Assembly (NCBI GenBank): GCA_037444685.1
Contig: JBBILX010000012.1
Coordinates: forward strand, 1 to 64,000
Reading direction: 5' to 3'
Origin: UBA964 sp037444685
GTDB taxonomy: Bacteria > Pseudomonadota > Gammaproteobacteria > Steroidobacterales > Steroidobacteraceae
DNA: 64,000 bases
Position 1 is the first letter of the stretch. Each line of letters begins with the position of its first letter. The position numbers and the translations under genes were made by a program. The notes under the pieces were generated by a model. The model was not told the origin of the DNA and searched no databases. It saw nothing but the letters and a program-made list of their open reading frames with translations. Positions 1 to 13,162 of the stretch are shown here, piece by piece.

Positions 1-126
<126 letters not shown>

Positions 127-131
127 GCAAC

Positions 132-207
132 AGGCCAGTAGCTCAATTGGCAGAGCGGCGGTCTCCAAAACCGCAGGTTGGGGGTTCGAGACCCTCCTGG
201 CCTGCCA
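132..207 (+). tRNA. tRNA-Trp (CCA anticodon)
   Basis: A 76-base cloverleaf. Acceptor stem AGGCCAG (132-138) pairs with CTGGCCT (197-203), and GCCA follows, so the CCA end is encoded. The anticodon loop CTCCAAA has CCA at 165-167, reading UGG. The T arm carries the GGTTCGA-type loop. It lies 5 bases after the tuf stop and 10 bases before secE, so it is probably processed from a tuf-tRNA-secE transcript. Confidence 0.97.
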
Positions 208-217
208 CTCGAGGCGT

Positions 218-607
218 ATGAACGAAGTCGCAAAACAGGAAGGTGCCGGCGGTGCCGACACCGCGAAGCTCGTGGTCGCGATCGTGATCGCGCTCGCCGG
301 CATCGTCGCATTCTATGTCCTCAAGGGCGGACAGGCCGCCTGGGTGCGCTGGAGCGTCTTCATCGGCGCACTCGTGCTCGGCGGCCTGATCTTCGCGCTC
401 TCGCAGCGGGGGCGCGCGTTCTGGAAGTTCGTGCTCGATTCCCGGATCGAGCTCTACAAGGTTTTCTGGCCGACGCGCCAGGAAACGGGCGTCACGACCC
501 TGGTCGTGTTCGGCTTCGTCGTGGTCCTCGGCCTGTTCTTCTGGCTGCTGGACATGTTCCTCGCGTGGGCCACGGGCTCGGTGCTGGGCACTAGGGCGGG
601 AGGTTAG
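218..607 (+). CDS. secE: Protein translocase subunit SecE
   Basis: Small subunit of the SecYEG inner-membrane channel; clamps the two halves of SecY. The 129 residues contain three hydrophobic helices (about 17-36, 44-62, 92-122). This is the E. coli-type long SecE rather than the single-helix form. The conserved cytosolic amphipathic segment around ELYKVFWPTRQET precedes the last helix. The ATG is taken because it begins just after tRNA-Trp and leaves the usual short charged N-terminus. The stop touches the nusG start, so the two are co-translated. Confidence 0.96.
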   Translation: MNEVAKQEGAGGADTAKLVVAIVIALAGIVAFYVLKGGQAAWVRWSVFIGALVLGGLIFALSQRGRAFWKFVLDSRIELYKVFWPTRQETGVTTLVVFGFVVVLGLFFWLLDMFLAWATGSVLGTRAGG

Positions 608-1141
608 ATGGCGCTGCGTTGGTATGTGGTTCACGCGTACTCGAACTTCGAGCACCGCGTGGCCGAGGCGCTCGCGGAGCGCGTCAAGCGCGCCGGGCTC
701 GAGCACAAGTTCGGCGAGATCCTCGTGCCGACCGAGGAGGTCGTCGAGATGCGCGACGGCCAGAAGCGCAAGAGCGAGCGCAAGTTCTATCCCGGCTACG
801 TGCTCGTGCAGATGGAGATGGACGAGCAGACCTGGCACCTCGTCAAGGAAGTGCCCAAGGTCCTCGGTTTCATCGGCGGCACGCCCGAGAGGCCCGCTCC
901 GATCAGCGATAAGGAGGCCAACCAGATCCTGCGTCGCGTCGAGGAGGGCGTCGAGAAGCCGCGGCCGAAGATCATCTTCGAACCCGGCGAGGTGGTGCGC
1001 GTCGTCGACGGGCCGTTCAACGACTTCAATGGCGTGGTCGAGAACGTCAACTACGAGAAGAACCGCCTGCAGGTGGCGGTGCAGATCCTCGGACGCTCGA
1101 CGCCGGTGGAGCTGGATTTTTCGCAAGTGGAGAAGGCCTGA
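608..1141 (+). CDS. nusG: Transcription termination/antitermination factor NusG
   Basis: Binds RNA polymerase through its N-terminal NGN domain and contacts Rho or ribosomal S10 through its C-terminal KOW domain. At 177 residues it has family length. It begins with the characteristic RWYVVHAYSNFE segment and carries the KOW motif near residues 122-150 (FEPGEVVRVVDGPFNDFNG). It follows secE without a gap, as in most proteobacteria. No start ambiguity. Confidence 0.98.
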   Translation: MALRWYVVHAYSNFEHRVAEALAERVKRAGLEHKFGEILVPTEEVVEMRDGQKRKSERKFYPGYVLVQMEMDEQTWHLVKEVPKVLGFIGGTPERPAPISDKEANQILRRVEEGVEKPRPKIIFEPGEVVRVVDGPFNDFNGVVENVNYEKNRLQVAVQILGRSTPVELDFSQVEKA

Positions 1142-1224
1142 ATTTTTCCCTACGTCGCGGCACGCGAGGAGCGTGCGGCGGCGCGGCAACCCGGCCGAGA
1201 GGCCGTCACTTACAACCATGGGGA

Positions 1225-1241
1225 GTCCGGTAATGCCGGAC
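1225..1241 (+). promoter_or_regulatory. Hairpin in rplK leader, possible L1 autoregulatory site
   Basis: The 122-base nusG-rplK gap contains a stem GTCCGG / CCGGAC closing a TAATG loop, about 20 bases before the rplK start. In E. coli, free L1 represses the rplKA mRNA by binding a leader structure resembling its 23S rRNA site. Position and small GC stem fit such a site, but I could not match the full L1 consensus. No convincing -35/-10 pair was seen in the gap. Confidence 0.3.
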
Positions 1242-1263
1242 GTCAGCACCCAGGAGATGCAGC

Positions 1264-1695
1264 ATGGCTAAGAAAGTCCAGGGCTATGTGAAGCTGCAGG
1301 TCCCTGCAGGCTCCGCAAACCCCTCTCCACCCATCGGCCCGGCCCTGGGCCAGCAGGGCGTCAACATCATGGAATTCTGCAAGCAGTTCAACGCTGCGAC
1401 GCAGAAGCTCGAGAAGGGTCTGCCGATCCCGGTGGTGATCACGGTCTACTCGGACCGCAGCTTCACCTTCGTGATGAAGACGCCGCCGGCGTCGGTTCTG
1501 ATCCGCAAGGCCATCGGCATCGAGAAGGGCAGCGGCACGCCGAACACCAGCAAGGTCGGGAAGATCAGCCGCAAGCAGCTCGAGGAGATCGCGAAGACCA
1601 AACAGCCTGATCTCACGGCCGCGGATCTCGAGGCCGCGGTCCGCACGATCGCGGGCAGCGCACGCTCGATGGGCGTGGAAGTCGAGGGAGTCTGA
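1264..1695 (+). CDS. rplK: 50S ribosomal protein L11
   Basis: L11 of the 50S GTPase-associated centre; needed for RelA activation and the factor-binding cycle. Its 143 residues have family length. The Pro-rich N-terminal domain segment GSANPSPPIGPALGQQGVNI is intact, and the C-terminal RNA-binding domain ends near SARSMGVEVEGV. An AGGAG lies 8 bases before the ATG. First gene of the rplKA pair; rplA begins 2 bases after its stop. Confidence 0.98.
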   Translation: MAKKVQGYVKLQVPAGSANPSPPIGPALGQQGVNIMEFCKQFNAATQKLEKGLPIPVVITVYSDRSFTFVMKTPPASVLIRKAIGIEKGSGTPNTSKVGKISRKQLEEIAKTKQPDLTAADLEAAVRTIAGSARSMGVEVEGV

Positions 1696-1697
1696 CC

Positions 1698-2393
1698 ATG
1701 CCGTTCGTCGCCAAGCGTGTGAGGGCCTGGAAGGAAAAACTCCAGCCGGGCAAGCAGTATCCGGTCGACGAGGCCTTCCGGCTCGTCAAGGAGTTCGCCA
1801 GGGCCAAGTTCGACGAATCGGTCGATGTCGCCGTCAACCTCGGGATCGACGCGACCAAGTCCGATCAGCAGGTCCGTGGCTCGACGGTCATGCCGCATGG
1901 CATCGGCAAGTCGGTGCGTGTCGCGGTGTTCACGTCGGGCAAGAACCAGGATGCGGCGCGTGCCGCCGGGGCCGACGTCGTCGGCCTCGAGGACCTCGCC
2001 GAGAAGGTCAAGGCGGGCGCGCTCGACTTCGACGTGGTGATTGCGAGCCCCGAAGCGATGCGCGTCGTGGGACAGCTCGGCCAGATCCTCGGGCCTCGCG
2101 GCCTCATGCCGAACCCCAAGGTCGGCACGGTCAGCACCGACGTGGCCGCCGCGGTCAGGAACGCCAAGAGCGGACAGGTCCGCTATCGCGTCGACAAGGC
2201 CGGCATCGTCCACTGCACGATCGGCAAGGCGAGTTTCGAGCCGGAGAAGCTCCGCGAGAACCTGCTCGCGCTGCTCGGCGACCTGCAGAAGGCGAAGCCG
2301 GCGGCGGCGAAGGGCATCTATCTGAAGCGCATCACGGTGTCCTCGACGATGGGTCCTGGCGTCGTGATCGATCAGTCGTCGCTGGGCGTCTGA
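1698..2393 (+). CDS. rplA: 50S ribosomal protein L1
   Basis: L1 forms the mobile stalk that moves deacylated tRNA through the E site and acts as translational repressor of its own operon. The 231-residue product has family length and contains the conserved domain II segment GPRGLMPNPKVGTV near residue 130. Its ATG is 2 bases from the rplK stop, so translation is coupled. Confidence 0.98.
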   Translation: MPFVAKRVRAWKEKLQPGKQYPVDEAFRLVKEFARAKFDESVDVAVNLGIDATKSDQQVRGSTVMPHGIGKSVRVAVFTSGKNQDAARAAGADVVGLEDLAEKVKAGALDFDVVIASPEAMRVVGQLGQILGPRGLMPNPKVGTVSTDVAAAVRNAKSGQVRYRVDKAGIVHCTIGKASFEPEKLRENLLALLGDLQKAKPAAAKGIYLKRITVSSTMGPGVVIDQSSLGV

Positions 2394-2614
2394 GGCGACA
2401 GGAGGATGGGTTTGGTGCGGATCGCCCGCCGCAAGGCGGGCGGTTCCATCTAAGACCGCAGACGGGCGAGGCCGCAAGGCAGGAGCCCTTAATGATCGTC
2501 TGCGCAGATGGTGTACCGCTCACGCGAGGATAGTCCTCGTTTGGAGGTCATCGTCTAAAGGGTGGGCCGCGCGCAAGCGTGGCCCTTGGTGGTGATCTTC
2601 AGGAGGAGAGGAAT
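2394..2614 (+). promoter_or_regulatory. rplJL leader with L10-L12 binding-site-like fold
   Basis: A 221-base gap before rplJ. It holds a GCAA-capped 8-bp hairpin (2423-2442), a long-range stem GCAGACG (2458-2464) / CGTCTGC (2497-2503) enclosing a GGGC / GCCC stem with an asymmetric internal loop and another GCAA-capped hairpin, and a 9-bp GCAA-capped hairpin at 2564-2585 just before the rplJ ribosome-binding site. The central fold resembles the kink-turn L10(L12) site used for feedback repression of rplJL. None of the stems has a T-run, so they do not look like terminators. Confidence 0.6.
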
Positions 2615-3148
2615 TTGGCTCTCAATCTCGAAGACAAGAAGGCGCTCGTTGCGGAAGTGGCGCAGGTCGCTGCGAAGGCGCAGTCCGTGGTTGCTGCAGA
2701 GTACCGCGGCCTGACGGTGACGCAGATGACGGAACTGCGCGCGAAGGCGAGGGCAGGTGGTGTGTACATGCGTGTGGTCAAGAACACGCTGGCGCGCAAG
2801 GCCATCGCCGGCACGTCGTTCGAGTCGATCGGCCCCAGCCTCAAGGGGCCGCTCGTACTCGCCTTCTCGAAGGACGATCCGGGTGCGGCCGCGCGCCTGA
2901 TCAAGGACTTCGCGAAGGCGAACGACAAGCTCGTTCCGTCGGTGATCTCGGTCGGCGGCTCCGTGCTCGCCGGCAGGGACATCGACAAGGTCGCTTCGCT
3001 GCCGACGCGTGAACAGGCTCTGTCGATGCTGTTGGGCGTGCTCAAGGCTCCGATCGAGAAGTTCGTGCGCACGCTGGCAGCGCCGCATACGAAGCTGGTC
3101 CGCACCGTCGCCGCCGTGCGCGACGCGAAGCAGGCCGCCGGCGCTTGA
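2615..3148 (+). CDS. rplJ: 50S ribosomal protein L10
   Basis: L10 anchors the L7/L12 stalk to 23S rRNA. I place the start at TTG 2615 because the protein then begins LALNLEDKKALVAEV, matching the family N-terminus, and AGGAGGAGAGG lies just upstream. The ATG 12 codons earlier would read through that Shine-Dalgarno sequence and the leader hairpin. The product is 177 residues. The C-terminal helix (about 135-165) is where L7/L12 dimers bind. A rare start codon plus a strong RBS fits a gene under translational feedback. Confidence 0.96.
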   Translation: MALNLEDKKALVAEVAQVAAKAQSVVAAEYRGLTVTQMTELRAKARAGGVYMRVVKNTLARKAIAGTSFESIGPSLKGPLVLAFSKDDPGAAARLIKDFAKANDKLVPSVISVGGSVLAGRDIDKVASLPTREQALSMLLGVLKAPIEKFVRTLAAPHTKLVRTVAAVRDAKQAAGA

Positions 3149-3178
3149 TGTCGTTCTCAACGTTTCAGGAGTAATCAA

Positions 3179-3565
3179 ATGGCTGTTTCCAAGGACGAAA
3201 TCCTCGACGCAATCTCCAAGATGTCGGTCCTCGAAGTCGTCGATCTCATCGCCGACATGGAGAAAAAGTTCAACGTGACGGCGGCTGCCCCGGTCGCGGT
3301 GGCGGCCGTTGCCGGACCGGCGGCTGCTGCTGCGGCGCCGGTCGAAGAGAAGACCGAGTTCACCGTGGTCCTCAAGGAGTATCCGGCGGACAAGAAGGTC
3401 TCCGTCATCAAGGTCGTTCGCGAGCTCACCGGCCTCGGCCTCAAGGAAGCAAAGGACCTGGTCGAGGCGGTGCCTGCCACGGTCAAGGAAGCCGTCAGCA
3501 AGGCGGATTCCGACGCGATGAAGAAGAAGCTCGAAGAGGCCGGCGCGAAGGTGGAGATCAAGTAA
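3179..3565 (+). CDS. rplL: 50S ribosomal protein L7/L12
   Basis: The multicopy stalk protein recruiting translational GTPases. At 128 residues it shows the N-terminal dimerisation domain (1-35), an Ala/Pro/Val-rich hinge (about 36-58), and the factor-binding domain with KTEFTVVLKEYPADKKVSVIK and GLGLKEAKDLVEAVP. TTTCAGGAG precedes the ATG. It is 30 bases after rplJ and should share its leader control. Confidence 0.98.
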   Translation: MAVSKDEILDAISKMSVLEVVDLIADMEKKFNVTAAAPVAVAAVAGPAAAAAAPVEEKTEFTVVLKEYPADKKVSVIKVVRELTGLGLKEAKDLVEAVPATVKEAVSKADSDAMKKKLEEAGAKVEIK

Positions 3566-3711
3566 TCCCTTTCGTGGGCTGGCTGCAGCAAAGGCTGGCG
3601 CTGCAGCGCGCATCCGCGCGCGGCAACGCCGGCGGCGCTCCGCGCGGTGGTCGGGTCGGGATGGGCTCGACCGCCGCGCTCGCGCGTCCCGTTCGTACCT
3701 AGAGGTGTCAG

Positions 3712-6700
3712 ATGGCGTACTCCTTCACCGAGAAGAAGCGCATCCGCAAGAACTTCGGCAAGCAGGCGAGCATCCTCGAGACGCCGTACCTGCTCGCGAT
3801 CCAGCTGGACTCGTACCGCCAGTTCCTGCAGGCCGACAAGGCCGAGGATGCGCGCGAGGACATGGGGCTGCACGCTGCGTTCAAGTCGGTGTTCCCGATC
3901 ACGAGCTACAGCGGCAATGCGGTGCTCGAGTACGTCAGCTACCGGCTCGGCGAACCGGTCTTCGACGTCAAGGAGTGCCAGCTCCGGGGTTTGACCTACG
4001 CGGCGCCGCTGCGCGTCAAGGTCCGGCTCGTCGTCTACGACAAGGAGGCCACCGGCGCCAGGAAGCCGGTCAAGGATGTGCGGGAGCAGGAGGTCTATCT
4101 CGGCGAGCTGCCGCTGATGACCGAAAACGGTACCTTCGTCGTCAACGGCACCGAGCGTGTCATCGTTTCGCAGCTGCACCGCAGCCCCGGCGTGTTCTTC
4201 GATCACGACCGTGGCAAGTCGCACTCTTCCGGCAAGCTGCTGTTCAGCGCGCGCATCATCCCGTACCGCGGCTCCTGGCTCGACTTCGAGTTCGACGCCA
4301 AGGACTGCGTGTTCGCGCGCATCGACCGCCGCCGCAAGCTGCCGGTCACCATCATCCTGCGCGCCCTCGGCATGACCGAGGGCGAGATCCTCGACGTGTT
4401 CTTCGACAAGAACACGTTCTTCCTCGGCAAGGACGAGACTTCGCTCGAGCTCGTGCCGCAACGCCTGCGCGGCGAGACCGCGACGTTCGAGATCCGGATC
4501 GGCGACAAGGTCATCGTCGAGGAGGGCCGGCGCATCACCGCGCGCCACGTCCGCCAGCTCGAGGAGGCCGGGGTGACGCGCCTGAACGTGCCGCGTGACT
4601 ATCTGTACGGCAAGATTCTCGCGCACGATGTCGTCAACGCCAGCACGGGCGAGATCATCGCCAAGGCCAACGAGGTCCTGACCGCCGCCTCAGTCGAGTC
4701 CATGATCGAGGCTGGTGTCGGCGAGGTTCGCGCGCTCTACGTCAACGACCTTGACCGCGGACCCTACATCTCCGACACGCTGCGCATCGATCCGACGCGC
4801 ACGCGCCTCGAGGCACTCGTCGAGATCTACCGCATGATGCGTCCGGGCGAGCCGCCGACCAAGGACGCCGCCGAGAACCTGTTCGCGAACCTTTTCTTCA
4901 ACCCCGAGCGCTACGACCTGTCGGCGGTCGGCCGCATGAAGTTCAACCGCCGCGTCAATCGTCACGAGGTCGTCGGCAGCGGCGTGCTGTCCAAGGAAGA
5001 CATCCTCGACGTCCTGAAGGTCCTGATCGCGATCCGCAACGGCGACGGCAGCGTCGACGACATCGATCACCTCGGCAACCGGCGCGTCCGTTCGGTCGGC
5101 GAGATGGCCGAGAATGCCTTCCGCGTCGGTCTCGTGCGCGTCGAACGCGCCGTCAAGGAGCGGCTGACGATCGCGGAGAGCGAACCGCTGATGCCGCAGG
5201 AGATGATCAACGCGAAGCCGGTTGCGGCCGCGGTCAAGGAGTTCTTCGGCTCCTCGCAGCTGTCGCAGTTCATGGATCAAAACAACCCGCTGTCGGAGGT
5301 CACCCACAAGCGCCGCGTCTCGGCGCTCGGTCCGGGTGGCCTGACGCGTGAGCGCGCCGGCTTCGAGGTCCGCGACGTCCATCCGACGCACTACGGCCGG
5401 GTCTGCCCGATCGAGACGCCCGAGGGTCCGAACATCGGCCTGATCAACTCGCTGTCGGTCTACGCGCGCACCAACCAGTATGGCTTCCTCGAGACGCCCT
5501 ATCGGCGCGTCGAGAATGGCCGTGTCACCGACCAGATCGACTATCTGTCCGCGATCGAGGAAGGCGACTTCGCGATCGCCCAGGCCAACGCGACGATAGG
5601 ACCGGATGGCGAACTCGTCGAAGAGCTGGTGTCCTGCCGGTTTCAGAACGAGTTCACGCTGATGCCGCGCGAGCGCATCAATTACATGGACGTCTCACCC
5701 AAGCAGATTGTGTCGGTCGCCGCGTCGCTGATTCCGTTCCTCGAGCACGACGATGCGAACCGCGCGCTCATGGGCTCGAACATGCAGCGCCAGGCGGTGC
5801 CGACGCTGCGTTCGGAGGCGCCGCTGGTCGGCACGGGGATGGAGCGACCGGTCGCGATCGACTCGGGCGTCACCGTCGTCGCGCGCCGCGGTGGCGTGGT
5901 CGACTCGGTCGACGCATCGCGCATCGTGGTCCGCGTCAACGACGATGAGACCACCGCGGCCGAGCCCGGTGTCGACATCTACAACCTCACGAAGTACACG
6001 CGGTCGAACCAGAACACCTGCATCAACCAGCGCCCGCTCGTGAAGTCCGGTGACGTGATCGCGCGCGGAGACGTGCTGGCCGACGGTCCATCGACCGACC
6101 TCGGCGAGTTGGCGCTCGGCCAGAACATGCTGGTCGCGTTCATGCCGTGGAACGGCTACAACTTCGAGGACTCCATCCTGATCTCCGAGCGCGTCGTCCA
6201 GGAGGACCGCTTCACGACGATCCACATCGAGGAGCTGACCTGCGTCGCCCGCGACACCAAGCTCGGATCCGAGGAAATCACCGCGGACATCCCGAACGTC
6301 GGCGATACCGCGCTGGCCAAGCTCGACGAGGCCGGCATCGCCTTCATCGGCGCCGAGGTTCGGGCCGGCGACATCCTGGTCGGCAAGGTCACGCCGAAGG
6401 GCGAGACCCAGCTGACTCCGGAAGAGAAGCTGCTGCGCGCGATCTTCGGCGAGAAAGCCAGCGACGTGAAGGACACGTCGCTGCGCGTGCCGCCGGGCAT
6501 GGACGGCACGGTGATCGACGTGCGTGTGTTCACCCGCGACGGCGTCGACAAGGACAGCCGCGCGCTCGCGATCGAGAAGGCGGAGATCGAGCGGGTCCGC
6601 AAGGACTTCGGCGATCAGCAACGCATCCTCGAGGACGACATGTTCCAGCGCGTGCGCGCGATGCTGATCGGCAAGGTCGCGGCGGGCGGCCCGCGCCGGC

Positions 6701-7791
6701 TCAGGAGCGGCACGGTCATCACCGCCGAGTACCTCGACGAGCTGCCGCGGGACGAGTGGTTCGAGATCCGTCTCGACGACGAGGAAGCGAATTCGCAGCT
6801 CGAGGCCACTTCGGAGCGCCTGAAGGCGCAGCGCAAGCAGTTCGAGGCGCGGCTCGAGAACAAACGCGCCAAGATCACGGCCGGGGACGACCTCGCGCCT
6901 GGCGTGCTGAAGATGGTCAAGGTGTACCTTGCGGTCAAGCGTCGCGTCCAGCCCGGCGACAAGATGGCGGGTCGCCACGGCAACAAGGGCGTGATCTCCA
7001 CGATCGTGCCGGTCGAGGACATGCCGTACCTCGAGGACGGCACGCCGGTCGATATCGTGCTCAATCCGCTAGGTGTGCCGTCGCGCATGAACGTCGGCCA
7101 GGTACTCGAGACGCACCTCGGCTGGGCTGCCAAGGGGCTCGGCCTGAAGATCGGGCGCATGCTCGAGCAGCAGCAGGCGGTCGCCGATCTGCGCGCCTTC
7201 ATCACCCGCATCTACAACGAGACAGGCGGCCAGGGCGAGCAGATCGAGTCGCTGGACGACACGGAGCTGCTCGAACTCGCGCGCAACCTGACTCGCGGCG
7301 TACCGATCGCCACGCCGGTGTTCGATGGCGCCACGGAGTCGGAGATCAAGCGTCTGCTCGAGCTCGCCGACCTGCCGGTCAGCGGGCAGACGGAGCTGTA
7401 CGACGGCCGCACCGGCGAGAAGTTCCAGCGTCCGGTGACGGTCGGCTACATGTACATGCTCAAGCTCAATCATCTCGTCGACGACAAGATGCATGCGCGC
7501 AGCACCGGCCCCTACTCGCTGGTCACGCAGCAGCCGCTAGGCGGCAAGGCCCAGTTTGGCGGCCAGCGTTTCGGCGAGATGGAGGTCTGGGCGCTCGAGG
7601 CCTACGGTGCGGCGTACACGTTGCAGGAGATGCTGACGGTCAAGTCGGACGACGTGAACGGCCGCACGAAGATGTACAAGAACATCGTCGACGGCAATCA
7701 CCAGATGGACGCGGGCATGCCCGAGTCGTTCAACGTGCTCGTCAAGGAAATCCGCTCGCTCGGCATCAACATCGAGCTGGAACAGGATTGA
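3712..7791 (+). CDS. rpoB: DNA-directed RNA polymerase subunit beta
   Basis: The 1359-residue beta subunit, family length for proteobacteria. The rifampicin pocket reads SQFMDQNNPLSEVTHKRRVSALG with wild-type residues at the usual resistance positions, so rifampicin sensitivity is expected. The catalytic region GDKMAGRHGNKG (about 1082-1093) is intact. The 146-base rplL-rpoB gap is GC-rich with several possible hairpins (for example GCTGCAG near 3580 against CTGCAGC near 3600), where E. coli has an attenuator, but I see no T-run. Confidence 0.99.
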   Translation: MAYSFTEKKRIRKNFGKQASILETPYLLAIQLDSYRQFLQADKAEDAREDMGLHAAFKSVFPITSYSGNAVLEYVSYRLGEPVFDVKECQLRGLTYAAPLRVKVRLVVYDKEATGARKPVKDVREQEVYLGELPLMTENGTFVVNGTERVIVSQLHRSPGVFFDHDRGKSHSSGKLLFSARIIPYRGSWLDFEFDAKDCVFARIDRRRKLPVTIILRALGMTEGEILDVFFDKNTFFLGKDETSLELVPQRLRGETATFEIRIGDKVIVEEGRRITARHVRQLEEAGVTRLNVPRDYLYGKILAHDVVNASTGEIIAKANEVLTAASVESMIEAGVGEVRALYVNDLDRGPYISDTLRIDPTRTRLEALVEIYRMMRPGEPPTKDAAENLFANLFFNPERYDLSAVGRMKFNRRVNRHEVVGSGVLSKEDILDVLKVLIAIRNGDGSVDDIDHLGNRRVRSVGEMAENAFRVGLVRVERAVKERLTIAESEPLMPQEMINAKPVAAAVKEFFGSSQLSQFMDQNNPLSEVTHKRRVSALGPGGLTRERAGFEVRDVHPTHYGRVCPIETPEGPNIGLINSLSVYARTNQYGFLETPYRRVENGRVTDQIDYLSAIEEGDFAIAQANATIGPDGELVEELVSCRFQNEFTLMPRERINYMDVSPKQIVSVAASLIPFLEHDDANRALMGSNMQRQAVPTLRSEAPLVGTGMERPVAIDSGVTVVARRGGVVDSVDASRIVVRVNDDETTAAEPGVDIYNLTKYTRSNQNTCINQRPLVKSGDVIARGDVLADGPSTDLGELALGQNMLVAFMPWNGYNFEDSILISERVVQEDRFTTIHIEELTCVARDTKLGSEEITADIPNVGDTALAKLDEAGIAFIGAEVRAGDILVGKVTPKGETQLTPEEKLLRAIFGEKASDVKDTSLRVPPGMDGTVIDVRVFTRDGVDKDSRALAIEKAEIERVRKDFGDQQRILEDDMFQRVRAMLIGKVAAGGPRRLRSGTVITAEYLDELPRDEWFEIRLDDEEANSQLEATSERLKAQRKQFEARLENKRAKITAGDDLAPGVLKMVKVYLAVKRRVQPGDKMAGRHGNKGVISTIVPVEDMPYLEDGTPVDIVLNPLGVPSRMNVGQVLETHLGWAAKGLGLKIGRMLEQQQAVADLRAFITRIYNETGGQGEQIESLDDTELLELARNLTRGVPIATPVFDGATESEIKRLLELADLPVSGQTELYDGRTGEKFQRPVTVGYMYMLKLNHLVDDKMHARSTGPYSLVTQQPLGGKAQFGGQRFGEMEVWALEAYGAAYTLQEMLTVKSDDVNGRTKMYKNIVDGNHQMDAGMPESFNVLVKEIRSLGINIELEQD

Positions 7792-7801
7792 GGTTGCACC
7801 C

Positions 7802-12007
<4,206 letters not shown>

Positions 12008-12068
12008 GTCTGCAGAGCCGGGCATCCGGAGCGGGCCAGCCTGTGGCGGCAGCGCAACCGCGGTCGCG

Positions 12069-12097
12069 TTGACAGCCACCAGGCCCGTCCCTAGAAT
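12069..12097 (+). promoter_or_regulatory. Sigma-70-type promoter of the str (rpsL) operon
   Basis: TTGACA at 12069-12074, a 17-base spacer, and TAGAAT at 12092-12097, followed by a GC-rich discriminator. This is the cleanest sigma-70 match I found in the window. It lies in the rpoC-rpsL gap and gives a leader of about 115 bases before rpsL. A strong -35/-10 with a GC discriminator is typical of stringently controlled ribosomal promoters. Confidence 0.85.
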
Positions 12098-12156
12098 GCG
12101 CCGCCTTTCCGGGGTGACCCCCTAGCGACCGGTCGCCCGTGGGTGAGATCCCATCG

Positions 12157-12197
12157 AACCGGGCTGTCCCCTCGCCGGGCTGCCCGGTTCTTGTTCT
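12157..12197 (+). terminator. Possible attenuator in the rpsL leader
   Basis: AACCGGGC (12157-12164) pairs with GCCCGGTT (12182-12189), followed by the T-rich CTTGTTCT. The loop contains a second CCGGGC that could form a competing stem with the same arms. The element ends only about 22 bases before the rpsL ATG, so it could act as a transcription attenuator or a translational control hairpin. Inferred from pairing alone. Confidence 0.35.
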
Positions 12198-12218
12198 GAT
12201 AGTGACCTTGGAGTTTGC

Positions 12219-12593
12219 ATGGCCACAACCGGTCAGCTGATCCGCTCGCCCCGGCGCACCCGCGCCGAGAAGACCAATGTTCCGGCGCTCGGCGCCTCGC
12301 CGCAGAAGCGCGGGGTCTGCACGCGCGTTTACACGACTACGCCGAAGAAGCCCAACTCGGCGCTTCGCAAGGTCGCGCGCGTCCGTCTCACCAACGGCTA
12401 CGAGGTCACTTCATACATCGGAGGCGAGGGCCACAACCTCCAGGAGCACTCGGTCGTGTTGATCCGCGGCGGTCGCGTCAAGGACCTGCCGGGCGTGCGC
12501 TACCACACGATCCGCGGCACGCTCGACTGCGCCGGAGTCAGCGACCGCAAGCAGGGTCGCTCCAAGTACGGCGCCAAACGCCCCAAGAAGTAA
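12219..12593 (+). CDS. rpsL: 30S ribosomal protein S12
   Basis: S12 of the decoding centre. The 124-residue protein carries the conserved loops TTPKKPNSALRK (Lys43 region) and RGGRVKDLPGVRYH (Lys88 region) in wild-type form, so streptomycin sensitivity is predicted. First gene of the str operon behind the promoter at 12069-12097. An alternative reading frame across it is not credible. Confidence 0.98.
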   Translation: MATTGQLIRSPRRTRAEKTNVPALGASPQKRGVCTRVYTTTPKKPNSALRKVARVRLTNGYEVTSYIGGEGHNLQEHSVVLIRGGRVKDLPGVRYHTIRGTLDCAGVSDRKQGRSKYGAKRPKK

Positions 12594-12623
12594 GGGCGCC
12601 CCAGAGCATTCGGAGAGCCAGTC

Positions 12624-13103
12624 ATGTCCCGTCGTGCGCAAGCCCCGGTCCGCCACGTGCTGCCGGACCCCAAGTTCAAGAGCGACATGCTCGCGAAGTT
12701 TATGAACGTCGTCATGAAGAGCGGCAAGAAGTCGGCTGCCGAACGCATCGTCTACGGTGCCATCGACCGCATCGCCGAGAAGACCGGCAAGCAGGGACCA
12801 GAGGCCCTGGGGCTCCTCTCGCAGGCGCTCGAGAACGTCAAGCCAATGGTCGAAGTGAAGTCGCGTCGCGTCGGTGGCGCCACCTACCAGGTGCCGGTCG
12901 AGGTGCGCGCCACGCGCCGGCAAACCCTTGCCATGCGCTGGGTCATCGAGGCCGCGCGAGAGCGCTCCGAGAAGTCGATGGCGCACCGGCTCGCGCACGA
13001 GCTGATGGATGCGGCCGAGAACCGCGGGTCTGCGGTCCGCAAGCGCGAGGACACTCACCGTATGGCCGAGGCGAACAAGGCCTTCGCGCATTACAGGTGG
13101 TGA
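12624..13103 (+). CDS. rpsG: 30S ribosomal protein S7
   Basis: S7 nucleates assembly of the 30S head and is the translational repressor of the str operon in E. coli. At 159 residues it begins MSRRRAQ-like (MSRRAQAPVRHVLPDPKF) and has the conserved KSAAERIVYGAIDRI and TRRQTLAMRWVIEAARER helices. It is 30 bases downstream of rpsL, with GGAG before the ATG. Confidence 0.98.
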   Translation: MSRRAQAPVRHVLPDPKFKSDMLAKFMNVVMKSGKKSAAERIVYGAIDRIAEKTGKQGPEALGLLSQALENVKPMVEVKSRRVGGATYQVPVEVRATRRQTLAMRWVIEAARERSEKSMAHRLAHELMDAAENRGSAVRKREDTHRMAEANKAFAHYRW

Positions 13104-13162
13104 CCGACGGCCGCTGCCGCCGTGCGCGGTCGCCGTCCACGAGATAGACCAGGTAGGATTCC

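Noticed and set aside
3566..3711. An attenuator between rplL and rpoB
   Set aside because: GC hairpins exist, but none is followed by a T-run and nothing else singles one out.
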